A stretch of 64,000 nt of DNA from Mycocentrospora acerina (GCA_022701365.1 JAKUHH010000090.1:625024-689023); one strand, 5' to 3'. Shown: positions 44,807 to 57,636, counted from the stretch's first letter. The notes: generated by a model not told the origin, from the sequence alone. Made by a program: numbers and translations.

Positions 44807-45440
44807 ATGGCTATCATATCTGCAAGTGCGATGATTCGCAGCCTGGCGCTATTCCACATTACTCTTGCAGCGTTGCTCCTGAAGGACCCGAGTGTGATTG
44901 CAAACCAAGGAATCGTCTTCGTCTTGGGCGAGTCCATGCAGCTTGTAAGCGCCATCTAAAACAACACTACTCGAGGACAAGAGTAATAATTTATCATAGC
45001 CAACACCGCGAGAATTCCTTAAACCATCTGCTGCAACAGCCTTCCTCGCCGTCCTATTCGCCTTCGTCGGACTTACAGACCTGACCGCGCTCTCTCACTC
45101 TGAAGAATTCTTCATCGAATACTGGGGCACACAGGCACCGGTTCGCCTCGCTTTTCTGTTTGCGCTCACAGGCTACGCGTATGTCTTTAAGCCAGGGGGT
45201 ATGTTCGCCGAGAGGAATCGCGAGTACATGATGAAAGCTGGCGACGGCCTGAGCAACAGTTTGATATTCACATGGGGTTTTGTGGAGCTTGCCATATGGT
45301 TCTGGGTAGGTTTTGGTCGGTAGAGAGAGGGATGAATATATTGCTAATAACAGCAGGTGTTTGTGGCACTACGCGAAGAGCGACGGGACAAGGCCAAAAA
45401 ACTCATTGACAGCCGTAAAGCGGAAGCCAATCGACTATAG
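44807..45440 (+). CDS. ILM1: ILM1-like membrane protein (mitochondrial DNA maintenance)
   Basis: Exons 44807-44944, 45000-45305 and 45357-45440 (introns 55 and 51 bases), all in phase 0, give 175 residues. It has four hydrophobic segments (ALFHITLAALLL, FLAVLFAFVGLTDL, LAFLFALTGYAYVF, LIFTWGFVELAIWFWVFVAL) and a basic coiled C-terminus (REERRDKAKKLI). NQGIVFVLGESM is typical of the ILM1 family, named for increased loss of mitochondrial DNA in yeast and probably located in the ER. The second exon begins at PTPREFLKP. Choosing a later AG breaks the phase. Confidence 0.85.
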
Positions 45441-46155
45441 GATGGGTCATTGAACTGCTAGGCATGAAAGATATCAACCTACTCGCAGGTTCTGCCGCAT
45501 ACAGATTAACGTACGATTAAACTCCTTTTGAAAGGGCCGAGTACGTTGTGCGTGAGACAAAGTCCAAGGACACAAGGTTAATACCATGAAGAGTCTTGCG
45601 CGAGTGATCAGGCATCCAGGGTACTCGAGCGTAAAGTTGAAGTTGAGAGTAGGACGAGGCTTACATTTGGTGAAGCCTGGTGAAGAGCATGCAATGGGTG
45701 CCGAGAGACATCGAGGATCCGTTTATAAGAAACAAAAATTTACTCCTGACCTAATGTCAGGCAGTTACCCAGGACTGCTGCATTTGTATCATATCACACA
45801 TGTGACTGTGCCTCAATGGAAGTGTGACAATGCAGGTTGATTTACTTTCGGTTGAATAGCTCAAACATGAAGGGGCGCCCTTTCGAGTGTACCATACTTC
45901 GGGAGAACACAACGTTTGAACAATAGCAGAAGCCACTCATTCAGCAAAATGGCTGAGCAAAAGTTTACTATTGTTTAAAAATGGTTGGAAGAGGCATGGT
46001 TCCCGCCAAGCGGTCATTGAAGTTGAAGATGGCCCCACCATGGTCTTTAACTTCATCTGCAGCTCTCTCCGCATTGCATTCGCCCCCTTCTCCACATTCC
46101 GCCTGCCACTGTCTACAAGCCTCACGTAGGCACTTCAAGACATACCAAACACAAG
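45441..46155. other. intergenic region upstream of RAM2
   Basis: ILM1 3' flank and RAM2 promoter. Plus-strand frames here have no motif. No TATA box was seen. Confidence 0.55.
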
Positions 46156-47254
46156 ATGCCGCCGAGATACTACCACGATGATGAGGCATGGGCAGATATT
46201 GAGCCGCTTCCACAAGATGACGGCGGAATGCACCCGCTCGCCGCAATTGCATACACGGAGGAATACAGCGAGGCTATGGGCTACCTGCGCGCCGTAATGG
46301 CGAAGAACGAGTTCAGCGACCGGGGTTTGCAGCTCACAGAGCATATTATCGGCATGAACCCGGCGCATTACACTGTGTGGTGAGTCTGTTCCTGTGGAGG
46401 TTGCGGCAAAGCGGAGGAGCTGTGATGATGCGCATGACACCACACAACACAGCACAGCACAGGCAACCCAACAAGGCTGACACAGCAGCACAGGCTCTAC
46501 CGCGCCAAAACAATCGCCCAACTCGGGAAACCGCTCGAAGATGAAATTGCCTGGCTCAACCCTACCGCACTCAAGCACCTCAAGAACTACCAAATCTGGC
46601 ACCACCGACAAACCATCATCGATGCGCTGGGCTCACCAGAAGGGGAGTCGCAGTTTGTGAACACAATGCTGGAGCAGGATTCCAAAAACTACCATGTGTG
46701 GAGCTATAGGCAATGGCTGGTGAAGCGATTTGACTTGTTTGACAAGCCCGAGGAGTTGGCGTGGACGGAGAGTATGATTGAGGCGGACGTGAGGAACAAC
46801 TCTGCCTGGAATCACCGACACTATCTAGTTTTTGGTCGGGGAGAGGATCCAAGCAAGGAGGTTGTGGAGCGGGAGCTTGAGTACGTTTTGAATCTAGACC
46901 AAGACCATAGCACAGCGATGCTAACCGCTGTCCAGGTACACCAAGAATGCTGTCCGCAAAGCACCCCAGAACCAAAGTCCATGGAACTACTTACTTGGTG
47001 TCATCCGCGCTGCGCACCTTCCCAAACCGACACTCAAGGACTTTGCCCATGAGTTTGCCGATGTGCAGCGGCCAGAGGATATTTACTCAAGCCATGCACT
47101 TGATTTGCTCGCAGACATCTATGCAGAGGAAGGCGGTAAAGACGATGCAGCAAAAGCCTTGGATCTCCTAGCGACAAAGTACGATCCCATTCGAGCAAAT
47201 TACTGGAACTTCAGGAAAGGTCTGTTAGAAGAGCCGAAGCTCACAGCAGCGTAG
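46156..47254 (+). CDS. RAM2: protein farnesyl/geranylgeranyl transferase alpha subunit
   Basis: Exons 46156-46379, 46494-46880 and 46936-47254 (introns 114 and 55 bases) give 309 residues. PPT-alpha repeats are clear: NPAHYTVWLYRAKTI, LKNYQIWHHRQTI, SKNYHVWSYRQWLVKRF, VRNNSAWNHRHYLVFG and NQSPWNYLLGVIR. RAM2 is the shared alpha subunit of farnesyltransferase and geranylgeranyltransferase I, which prenylate CaaX proteins such as Ras and Rho in the cytosol. Both junctions fall inside the repeat motifs (TVW-LYR and ELE-YTK), which confirms the splicing. Confidence 0.93.
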
Positions 47255-48164
47255 ACAGACATACATGGGCGTAAGCACAGATAGAGCAAAAAAGCACAAT
47301 GATACCCGGTTAGCGTTTTCCACTATTTTCCCAATTCCCAAGAATAGCCGCACCTGCACCTCGATCTAGATAACGCGTGCAGCAAACCCATCACCATGAC
47401 CCCAACAAGGTACGCGTGCACATGCACCCTGACCTTCCAGTCTCCCCAAGTTCCGCAGTAATGCATACTTTCCCTCTATCCTCAACCCCGTTCCCCGACG
47501 GAAAACCCTCGGCCACCACCCTCGCACATGACGTTCCCACCCATTCCAGTCCACACGCGGCCCATTCCCAAGAAAAAACACCCGTACCATCATCTCACCG
47601 AGCACTCACCGTCCAACCAGGGATCCACCTTCTGCTTGCACGCAAGCGGGCGCATCTATTCGTGCTGATGATGATGCTCTTGCGTTATCGCCGCGTTGCC
47701 GCGAATACCCGCCGCGTTAGGAAAGCGTAAACGGCGCGGGCGCTTGGGCCAGCTGCGAGTGCGTTTTCCCGATTGGGGTTTGCTATAGGGTAATTGAGGA
47801 GGGTTATAGGGTAAGAGATATTGAGGGGGTAAGGACATGCGTGCGAGAGAGCGGTGGAGCGGGTGCGTGCGGAGAGGGGAGAAGGGGGCGCATGATAAGG
47901 GATTTGAGTTGGTGGTTGGTTGATTTGCTGGTTGGCTGGTAGGTGCGAGGAAGGGGGGGGAAAGGGTATAAAAAGTGTAGTAGTGGTATCTTTGTGGGTT
48001 TTTTTTTCTTGGTGTGAGATAAGACATTGTGTTTTTTTTTGTGTGTGCTTGATTGAATATTTACTCTGCCTCTCATCATTATCATCTTCTCCTACTTCAT
48101 ATCTGACTTGACACTTCGATATCTATCCGAGACTCTTTTTTAGTGCCCGAAAAAGCTATTCATC
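47255..48164. other. intergenic region upstream of the dehydratase gene
   Basis: RAM2 3' flank and dehydratase promoter. G-rich on the plus strand around 47840-47965, followed by a TATA-like element and T-rich leader. Open frames of the 47350-48085 stretch have biased composition and no motifs. Confidence 0.55.
47967..47973 (+). promoter_or_regulatory. candidate TATA box of the dehydratase gene
   Basis: TATAAAA, just after a G-rich run and about 190 bases upstream of the ATG at 48165, a usual distance in filamentous fungi. Confidence 0.5.
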
Positions 48165-49569
48165 ATGACGGTCAAGGAATACCACACTGCCGCCGTGGAA
48201 GAGCAGAAGAACCCTTGGGTTCAAACGCCACTGAGGGAATCGTACGCGCTGTCTGAAGCTGCGGGATGGTACGGTCACAATGCTTTTCCTTTCTTCCATC
48301 ATGTTCATATCTCTTCCTATCACTCTGGTCGCAGTCTCGCTGTTCGCATTGCAAAGAAAGGAGAATTCTAAATCGTAGAAGCAGAGTCTTCCTCAAGCTG
48401 GAGAACCTCCAGCCCTCTGGATCTTTCAAGTCTCGGTATGTCCTCCTCCTCCTCTTCTTCTTCTTCTTCTTGTTCTTCTTCCCTCGAGCTCAAGGTACTA
48501 ACGATTGCAAAAAGAGGAATCGGATACTACATCCTCCGCCGACTTGAGGAACTCCCTCACGGCTCGCGACCCCACATCTTTGCATCCAGCGGCGGCAACG
48601 CAGGACTCGCAGCAGTCCACTCTGCGCGCTCACTGGGCCTGCAATGCACAGTCGTTGTACCCACGACAACATCCGCACTGCTAGTATCGAAGCTCCGAGC
48701 CGCAGGCGCATACGATGTGATCCAACACGGCGACGCATGGAAAGACGCAGACACATACCTCCAAACCAAAGTCATCCCTCTGGTACAATCCCCCCCTTTT
48801 CTCTCCCTCCCACCAGACTGCCCACTAACACTCGAGTCCACTCCCGCAGGCCCCCCAACCAACCATCTACTGCCCACCCTTTGACCACCCCGACATCTGG
48901 ACCGGCAACTCAACCGTCATGCACGAAATCGCATCGCAGCTCCCCTCCCCCCCCGACGTGCTCATCTGCAGCGTCGGCGGCGGCGGCCTCCTCAACGGCG
49001 TCTGCCAGGCCATGGACTCCCTCTCCATGCACCACGCACCCACGATCCTCGCCATGGAAACCATCGGCGCGGAATCCCTCAGCGCCTCCCTGAACGCCCG
49101 CACACTAACCACCCTCCCGCGCATCACATCCAAGGCGACTAGCCTGGGCTGCGCGACCGTCACACCAGCCACGTTCAAGTACGGACAGCGTGCTAACGTG
49201 CGGAACGTGGTGCTGTCTGATGCCGAGGCCGCAATGGGGTGCTGGCGCCTGGCCGACGACGAGCGCATGATGGTCGAGTTGGCGTGCGGAGTCAACGTTG
49301 CGCTTTGCTACGGGGGTAGGTTGGAAAAGGCGCTAGGACGTCCTGTAAGGAAGGATGATGTTGTTGTTGTGGTGCTGTGCGGTGGAAGTAATGTCTCGAG
49401 CGATATGCTGTGTGCGTGGCGGAAGGAGTATGCCTATGTTGAGGAGGAGATGCAGATGCAGGGTGAGAAGGAGGGGAAGAGGGACTCGGCGTATGGGGCG
49501 GTGCCGAGTGAGGTTACGAAGCCTGTGTTGGGAGGGGAGGGGGCGTGTGTGCAGGGTATCTGCGTTTAG
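48165..49569 (+). CDS. L-serine/L-threonine dehydratase, PLP-dependent
   Basis: Exons 48165-48268, 48382-48435, 48515-48782 and 48850-49569 give 381 residues. The spliced start reads PLRESYALSEAAGCRVFLKL, then the PLP-binding PSGSFKSRG with its Schiff-base Lys, the ASSGGNAG phosphate loop and the SVGGGGLLNG glycine loop. This is the fold type II family of catabolic serine dehydratases such as yeast CHA1, which deaminate serine to pyruvate (and threonine to 2-oxobutyrate). The 54-base second exon is needed to carry the Lys motif. The second intron contains a CTCCTC/TTCTTC run. The C-terminal 40 residues are poorly conserved in style. It converges on the VHC1 gene. Confidence 0.9.
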
Positions 49570-49970
49570 ATGGATGGATGGATGGATGTATGGATGGATG
49601 AAGGTGATTTTTCATGGCAGTCAACTGCGGAGTTTCAAGGTGTATTGTCATTTTACTCCAGCTATAATATTCATGAATAGATTTCTTTTTTTATTATTCA
49701 TTTCGCTTTTTCTTTTCATCTCTAACAATGGGGTTAGTTGGGTACTCGGTGCGGTTCTTCTCTCTTTCTCTCTTTCTGTCTCACTCACCAGCGTACCATT
49801 GACAAACAAATTTACTCAAGCCGACCACCCAATCCATTAAATACCCACACATCTACATTCTAAATCTTACACTTCTATGCTCCTTGGTCTTCCTACAATC
49901 GCCTTGTATGCAAATAATAATAGAAAAACACAAACACTACCACCAACAAAAGAGGGAGAAAGGAAAAAAA
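49570..49970. other. intergenic region between convergent genes
   Basis: Begins with a GGAT run (about 49570-49600), then AT-rich 3' flanks of the dehydratase and VHC1 genes. No gene. Confidence 0.65.
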
Positions 49971-52900
49971 TTACAGGTTCATCGTCACCGTCATACTATT
50001 ACTGTGCACCAGCAACACGGGAGGAAGCTCCTGACAAAGTATCTCCAAATCACTGACATATCTGATGCTTTCTGCCTCGCTTTCACACGTCCCTTGCACT
50101 GGACTCGGGAGGGTTGTGAAAACGACTGCCGTGTCGGCGGATTGCTGGCGGATGAGCTCGTTGAGGATGAGATGCTGTGCGCGGCAAGGTAGGTCGTTGA
50201 AGGAAAGCGGTATGGCTTGTTGGGCAGGGTATCCCGAGGCTGGAGATCTTTGTCCGGAGCTGGCTAGCGCGGTGTGCGAAGAGATGGGACTGTTTGCGCC
50301 TGATACGTAGGTTGAGCTTGTTGTTGTTGTTCTTCTTGCGGTTACGGATGATTCGGCTAGGGTGGTGGAGGCGGTGTCTTTTTTCATAGTGTGTGTGGGA
50401 GGAGGTGTTTCGACAAACATGATGGATGGCCCAGGAGCTTCCTGGGAAGCGACAGTGGCTTCGGGCATCGGGTTGGATGTGAACCTTGGCAGAGACTGCT
50501 GGTCCATGGGAGGTTGGAATACCATGCCTGGGGATAATGAAGTTTGGGGAGATGGCCTCGCTGTGTTACGTGATTTTTTGGTCTTACTGGTGCCTAGAAT
50601 AGCAGTGTCGGATGCAACAGTATTGGGTTGAGGCTTGAGTGGGGTTACAGAATTGATTGTAAGTCGATTGTCTTTAGAAGGACCGCTCTTAGCTGAGCTC
50701 CTCCAGATTGATTTCCGCAGGTTAAGCTTTGTCGATGGGATTGGTACATTGGTGGTCGAAATCGCGGTCTTTGCTTGTTTCGACCACCCACCTGATCTCT
50801 GCCGATTTTCGTCGTCGCTTTCATCAGCGAAAGCGTCCAGATCGTAATCGTCAAAGTTACTACCGCTAATAGCCGCCTCGCTCTCAGTAGCAATCGCTTC
50901 ATCGTCTAATTCGTCTCGTTCATCGTCACTAAAGACCGGTTCGCTCTCATACTCTGGAGCGAGGCTGGCGGAAAGCCGATGGCTGCGAATTCCAATCCTG
51001 GAGCTAGATTCCCTCAAATCACCTGAGGGGTTTCTTTGCTTCACCCGCCAGAGCATCTTTTGCAGCGCCGCAAAACGCTTTGTTGACTTTGTGTCTCGTC
51101 TACCATATTGAAACGAGGCACTTGGCCAGCGCGTAATGGCTTCGAGGATATCAGCTGTTTGAGTCAACTCCTGACTTTGGCTCACGTCGTCTGGTTGCCG
51201 TAGTCTCTTGATATCTTGCCACCAGCGCTCGTCCTCGAGGGAGAAGTCGACATCTCGAGCGGTCTGGTCAAACTTGCCATCGTCATGCCCATTGACAATG
51301 ACTTCGTACATTTTCAGAGTGCCATTCGCCAGCCAAAACACAAGTATCTAATTAATGAGTCAGCGGCACTCGGTGTCAACACAACTGATTGCTAGTTGGA
51401 TGGAGCTATGCTGCTAAAAAGTAGTAGTGTGCTACAAAAACACAACTTCTTTTGAGAGACTTGAGAGAATACATATTGCATATACAACTTACTTCGGCCT
51501 CGATGCGCAAGTTTTTAAGCAGAGTTAAAACCCGTTCACTCTCTTCTTCAACGTCCGTTTCGTACTCGACAAATACACAGACTCTCAATTTATACGCACT
51601 CTTCCATGATGAAACAGTACGCAAGATACAACCAAGCTGAAGAATCAGCGTGTACGTGTCAAAGTTAGTGGTTAAGTTTTGCTTTCGAGAAGTCTGTTCA
51701 CCCGCTGGAGAAGCCTCTGCAGACATTTGAATTGGCCATAGATCAATATACTTTTTTGTCGACTTCTCGATAGCATCGTCGGAATAGTTGAGAAGATTGA
51801 AGATGTTGAAGTTTGCCGTTGTATTAGGAGATGGCACCTCGAGTTCTTGAAACCCGTGAGCGATGGCAACATTTGCCTGCAAACGGCAAACAAGGTCCTC
51901 GATCATCGTAACATAGCTCTGTATTCCGACAGAGCCCTCTGGTCTCATTGCATCGGTTGGCAAAATCGCATGTTCACGTGTACGCATCTTCCTAGCTGCT
52001 GCTTCTATCGCTGTTTGAGGTACTGAGCTGTTTGTTGCTTTACTCGAAGGTCTCGATGACTGAGGCGACGGAATCCCGGTAAAAGGTTGGGTTTGTCTCA
52101 GCTCGGAAAGATTGTAGGATCCCATGACAACAATGTTGGGTCTCATACCCCCAAGTCCCGCGCCTAGGACGAGGTTGCGAGCACCCCATTCTACAGCAGG
52201 AGAAATGGCAATATTGACAAACGCTTTGATCTTTGAGAAATCGATGTACTTGGTCCATAACTGCTGTTGTTGTCTGGCCTCGGGCACTGCTGCTCCAAAA
52301 TCTTGGGATACTATGACATGGCCCAGGACGAAGAGACCGCCTTTTTTGAGCGAATTACAGAATTGAATGAGCTTATACTGACGTCGTGGGTCGTTGACTA
52401 GGAGAAGAATTTGAGGTCTCCAGAATTTCACGTGCTCTTGGCGTAAACGGAGCAGGTACTTCCGAACCTGATGATAGATGAGACCCTGACTGACATCTCC
52501 CCAAGGTTTCGGAGGTGAAGTATAGTGGATTAGCAGAAAGATTATCATCAGTAGAGCCACGCAGCCTGAGGCGTAAAAACTGTCGACGAAGAACATTGTC
52601 GCCCCACACAGAATGGTGCCAAACGCTGCTGTTTGCCAGTTGAAAAAGTGGAAGGATGGTCGAAAATTTGGAGCAGATCCAATCTTGAGTAGGAAGCACG
52701 CGAGATTGGTGACTAGAAAGGTCATCAAAAAAGTCATTGTAATGATTGACGCGATTTGATTGATGTCAGCAAATATCGTAACTTGAGCAATTAGATAGGT
52801 GATGATAATTGCATAGATTGGTTCGTCGGCATTTTTGGTTCCTTGACCAAAGACTGAAAGCCCTGGGATCAAATGGTCTCGGGCAAGGGCTTGTAGCAAC

Positions 52901-54496
52901 TTGGCGGAACCAATCACACCCATGAGAACCGAGAAGATGGATGTCGCGATTTCTCCCATCAGAATGACGATTCCGGATATGTCGGTCTATTTAGGGGATT
53001 AGCGAAGGTAGTGACCGATCGCTGAGAGCATTGTGGTTTTAAGTAGTAGAGCTGAGATGATGTAGAAATATTGCAAGCTGAAGCAAGACGTAGAGACATG
53101 TGGGCGAGGTGCTGATAGCATCGTGGCTAAGGCTGAGAGTTTCAAGCAGCAAGGCTAAGATGGTATAGAAACATTGCACGCTGAAGCAGAATGCACAGAC
53201 ATGCGGGTGAGGTGCTGAGAAATAGAACACTTACGAGTTGGATGACGTTTATGTTTTGATAAAATGTTTCGCGGCTAACGGATGCCGCGAGGGCTAAAAT
53301 GACGACGGTGTAGAGGGCAAACGTTAGCCCAAGGCCTGATAGAGTGCCTTTGGGTATGGCCTTGCTTGGATTTTTCAAATCGCCAGACATACTCGCACCT
53401 CTTTGGAAAAGTCAGCATCAAGTACACAATATGCAAACGGGACTCACGCCAATATGCCGCCAGTTGCAGGGAAGAGAATTCCAAACAGGCTCCGAAAGTT
53501 CTCGCGGTCATTGTTGTCACTCCCAGCGGCCCCTCTCGTAAAGTGAGGAAAGAGGTTCTGACGGAAAGTGTCCCAGCTGATGCCAGTGAAGACAATGCCT
53601 TTTTCTACATCTACAAAGGGCTCTCGCATGACAGCTGAGAGCGGAATACAGGCGATTGCAATCAACAGCACGATCAACAAGCCGTTGCTTGCACGAGCAA
53701 AGAGGCTGCTTCCTGCCAGACAGACGAGGGTGCAAAAGACTAGCACGACAGTGGTCCAGAGAAACTCCCACCAGTAGCCATGGGGCATCAAATGAGCAAC
53801 AGAGCCAGCACGGACTCCAAAGTTGACGGTGAGGCAGTCGATCAAGCCAACAGCATTCATGCTCGTACTAAACACGGAGCCAAAGTAGAAGACGAGGCCT
53901 ACGCTCCCGCCAAATTCAGGGCCAAGACTCCTCGAGATGAGGTAGTAGGCACCTCCACCTCTAACGGTGCCGTTTGTTGCAATGGCCGAGATGGACATGG
54001 TGGTCAGGAGATTAATGGCGTAGCACATGCCCAGCATTGCCAGCATTCCTATCGTCCCAGTTTGACCCAGGATGAAGCCGAAGCGCAAGAACATCAAAAT
54101 ACTCAAGACATTGAGCGTGACTGGCACAAACACACCAGCAAAGGTGCCCAGCTCGGCTGTGCCTCCAACTGGTCGCGGGAAGGCGCCAGGCCTGGCCTTG
54201 GATGGCGCCTTGGACGAGTTGGATGGCGAGGTGTGCAATGCTCGCGAAAACCAACTTCTCATCGACTCGATGCCATGGTCTGTCTCTTCTGTGAGCAGAT
54301 GGCCATGGCCATGCCGCGGCTCCTGGCGGCCGTCAGCTGGGAGGAGCGGTGTTTCCTCAGAGGGGGCAGGAGAGGTGTGGAGGAAGGAGCGTCGGTGCAA
54401 GCGTTCAGCATCGTCTCGTGCCGTGCGCGCCGCAAAAGTCGACCGCGTCCTCGCGGGCATGGTGGCCGGAGCCTGGGTGTCACGGTCAAGTTCCAT
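49971..54496 (-). CDS. VHC1: cation-chloride cotransporter, VHC1/SLC12 type
   Basis: Exons 53448-54496, 53235-53400, 51493-52986 and 49971-51347 join in phase to 1361 residues. The start used is the first ATG (MELDRDTQAP). Twelve transmembrane helices begin near residue 110 (GTAELGTFAGVFVPVTLNVL). Family motifs include NGTVRGGGAYYLISRSLGPE, GGILAGASMSGDLKNPSKAI across the first junction, and VIGSAKLLQALARD. The cytosolic C-terminal half has the SLC12 regulatory domain (WRPQILLLVNDPRRQYKLI) and an acidic, disordered insert (SDDERDELDDEAI). Yeast VHC1 moves K+ and Cl- across the vacuolar membrane. The second intron is 248 bases and contains a tandem duplication. Confidence 0.9.
53019..53224. 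repeat. diverged 103-base tandem duplication inside a VHC1 intron
   Basis: Two copies lie 103 bases apart: ATTGCAAGCTGAAGCA at 53070 and ATTGCACGCTGAAGCA at 53173, and GAGGTGCTGA at 53106 and 53209. The match spans most of each unit with scattered substitutions. Unit edges are approximate. Confidence 0.8.
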
Positions 54497-55085
54497 AGTC
54501 TGGTCGGTGGCTTGAAAGCACTGGATGTCAATCACGAGATATCGCTAGGCATGTGTGGCTCAGGTCTCAGCAAGTGTCAGGCAGTTCTGGCGAGCGGTGG
54601 AGTGGGAGAGCGGAGGGCAGGCTGTCTGTGGCCAGCCCGAGAGGCAACGACGGCGGCACACCATGGTTTTTCTCGTGTCCAGCTGTTGAAGTCGCGCGGC
54701 TTGGAGTGTCTTTGCTTCTGTGCTCTGCGTGGCCAGCCAAGGCGCGACGTCAGGTGGGCATCCCACGCGCCCCACGCGCACGAGTCGAGCCGGGAGCGAT
54801 TCGTTGGTCGAGGGCGGAACCACGGAGGAGCTGGCATTGTTATCGTCTCTGGCCAGCACCCACCGCCGTCCCTGCCTCACTCATCCGCTGCGCGCACCGC
54901 CCGCCCGCCCTGTGCACATTTCCCTCCAGCTTGCAGACCCGGCAGAATTCGCGTGCCCGACTCCCATCGCGTCCGGCAGCCGTCTCGTCGACCGAGCCAC
55001 GCCCTCGCCGACAGCGTCACACACCCGCATCCCAGCCTCCAGCCCGCCCGAGCAGGCCTGAGAGAGGCGCCGCCCGCGAAGCACA
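54497..55085. promoter_or_regulatory. divergent promoter of VHC1 and AVT3
   Basis: A 589-base GC-rich gap between the ATGs of two putative vacuolar transporter genes. Long open frames cross it on both strands because stop codons are rare in GC-rich DNA. No TATA box was seen. Confidence 0.55.
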
Positions 55086-57433
55086 ATGGCAGACACGCCG
55101 CCCGAGTCGTCCAAGGCGCAGGCCATCCCCGCGTCGTCGCGCGAGTCCGGCCACAGCTCGCCAGCAGAGTCGCACTCGATTTCACGTGCAGACTCGATCG
55201 CGCGCCTGGGCTCGCCCGTTGCTTCGGTGCACATGGGCACGCCCTCGGTGCGCCAGATCCCCACGCCAGCCCAGCGCGAAGACACGCCCGCCTCGCACAC
55301 GCCGCTCGCCGGACGCGTCGAGCAGTCGTCGCTGCCCGGCCCGGGGACCTCAGCCCTCTCCTCGGCTCTGAAGGAGTCGCTTGGCAAGAGCCCACCGCGC
55401 TTCGCTTCGTCGCCTGTGCCACAGCCCCAGTCTCCCGCCCTAGCACCGGTGCCATCCTCGTCTCGTGGCCCGCCCAGCAACTACGGCTCCTTTGACGGCC
55501 GAGGCCGCTCGCCCGTGCCCAACGAAGACCCCGAGATTGTCCGTCGACATCTGGTCGGCCAGTACGGGTCGCCCAGCAGGTCCCACCGCGGCTTCATAGG
55601 CGACGACGATGCGCAGTCGCAGGGCAGAGGCGGCGGCGACGACGACGACGAGTTCTCGAGTCTGCAGCTCCAGGGCGGCGACATCACGAGGCAAATCTAC
55701 CGGTGGAGCGAGCAGCAGCAGGCCGAGGAGCAGGGCAAGATGATGCGCAGCAAGAGCTTCCACACCTCGCGCCCGCGCCAAGACAACCACGACCTGAACA
55801 TCGAGGCCATCAGACAGCCAGGAGGCTTTCGACGAAACTACATACGCAGAGCTGCTGCTAGTCCCTCGCCTGCGCCAGGGCCCTCTGGCTACGGGACGGC
55901 CTACCAGGCTCGACCGCAGCCTCAGGTCTTTACGAGCAATTTCCTCGAGTTCCTCACACTGTACGGTCACTTCGCCGGAGAGTCTCTTGAAGAAGACGAC
56001 GAAGTCTTGGGGCCCGACGAGTACTTTTCCTCGGATGCTCTTGACTCGGGCGAACACTCGGAAGACGACGACCGCGACTACGGCGAATCGAGCGCCCTGC
56101 TGACGCCTGGGAAACGGAGAAAGCGCAAACCCAAGCCGAGCGGCACTGGCAGTCCTACGGGTGCCGCCATGTTGCTCCTCAAGTCGTTTGTTGGCACTGG
56201 CGTACTGTTCCTGCCCCGAGCTTTCCTCAACGGCGGCATGCTCTTCTCCAACTTGGTCCTCTTCGCCGTCGCTGGGCTGTCTTACACTTGCTTCGTCCTG
56301 CTCGTGTCCACCCGTCTTGCCGTCGAGGCTTCGTTTGGTGACATGGGCTTCCACCTCTACGGCAACTGGATGCGCAATCTGATCAACTTTTCGCTCGTCA
56401 TCTCCCAAATAGGCTTTTCGTCTGCTTACATTGTCTTTGTTTCGGAGAACATGCAAGCATTTGTCTTGGCAGTATCGAATTGCAAGGCGTACATCGACAT
56501 CAAATACATGATCTTGATGCAGATGGTCATCTTTCTGCCACTCTCGCTATATCGCAACATTAACCACATTCAGAAACTCGCTCTCATTGCCGATGCTTTT
56601 ATCCTTCTTGGTCTCGTCTACCTGTACTACTACGACATCTTCACAATTGTCGACCAAGGCGGCATTTCTGACATTGTCAACTTCAACCCCAAGGACTGGA
56701 CCCTCTTTATTGGCACAGCCATCTTCACGTTTGAGGGTATCGGCCTCGTCATTCCCATCCAGAGTGGCATGAAGGATCCCAAGAAGTTCCCCAAAGTGCT
56801 CGGTATCGTCATGATTATTATTTCTGTCATTTTCCTCAGCGCAGGTGCCCTGTCGTACGCAGCATTCGGATCCAAAACAAAGACTGTCGTTCTCCTCAAC
56901 ATGCCCCAAGACAACAAGTTTGTCAATGGCGTGCAGTTCATCTACTCGCTCGCCATCCTGCTCTCCACCCCGCTGCAGATCTACCCTGCGATTGAAATCA
57001 CCAGCCAGCAGCTCTTCAGCCGAACCGGAAAGTACAACCCATATGTCAAGTGGAAGAAGAACTTTTTCCGCTTCTCCATGGTCATGTTCTGCGCTCTGCT
57101 GGCCTGGGCTGGCGCGGGTGATTTGGACAAGTTTGTCAGTCTTGTTGGCAGCTTTGCGTGCATCCCGTTGGTGTTTATCTACCCAGTAAGTTTTTTCTTT
57201 TTCTTTTTGTTTTGTGTCTTGGTTGTGTAGGATTTCAAGGCACCCGACTGACACATACATAACAGCCTCTTCTTCACTACCGAGCAGTCGCTCGTACGAC
57301 GTATGCGCGTGGATTGGACGTGCTGATTTGCATCATTGGCGCGGTGGGCATGGTGTACACGACCACACTCACCATCAACGGGTGGATCGCAGGCGGTGCT
57401 CCCAAGGCCCCTGGGTATTGTGATGGAAAATAG
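55086..57433 (+). CDS. AVT3: vacuolar amino-acid transporter, AVT3/AVT4 type
   Basis: Exons 55086-57185 and 57266-57433 (intron 80 bases) give 755 residues. The first 350 are a disordered Ser/Pro-rich cytosolic region, with an acidic stretch (EEDDEVLGPDEYFSSD) before a basic patch. The AAAP transporter core starts near 357 with PTGAAMLLLKSFVGTGVLFL and has about eleven helices, including FTFEGIGLVIPIQSGM and LSTPLQIYPAIEI. AVT3/AVT4 export neutral amino acids from the vacuole. The last exon holds the final helix (LICIIGAVGMVYTTTLTI) and ends in GYCDGK. Confidence 0.92.
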
Positions 57434-57636
57434 ACGGCTCCTTGTATTAGTACGCTTGTTGCTATCCTGTATTTCCACTGCATCACTTGGCGTTGTTTGT
57501 GAGGGGTTTTTTTTGGTATGTACCATTACATTGCTAGGTATTCTGAAAGTAAAGAAAAGAAGTAGAAGAAGTAGAAGAAGAAGAAGAGAAAAAAAAAAGA
57601 CAAATTCGTTGCTTATTTCGGTTTCGTTCCAATCAT

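Noticed and set aside
53780..55495. 571-codon plus-strand frame across VHC1, the promoter and AVT3
   Set aside because: It overlaps two well-supported genes in antisense or shifted frame and shows no domain. GC-rich DNA simply has few stops.
55440..56456. 338-codon minus-strand frame opposite AVT3
   Set aside because: Antisense shadow of a real transporter exon.
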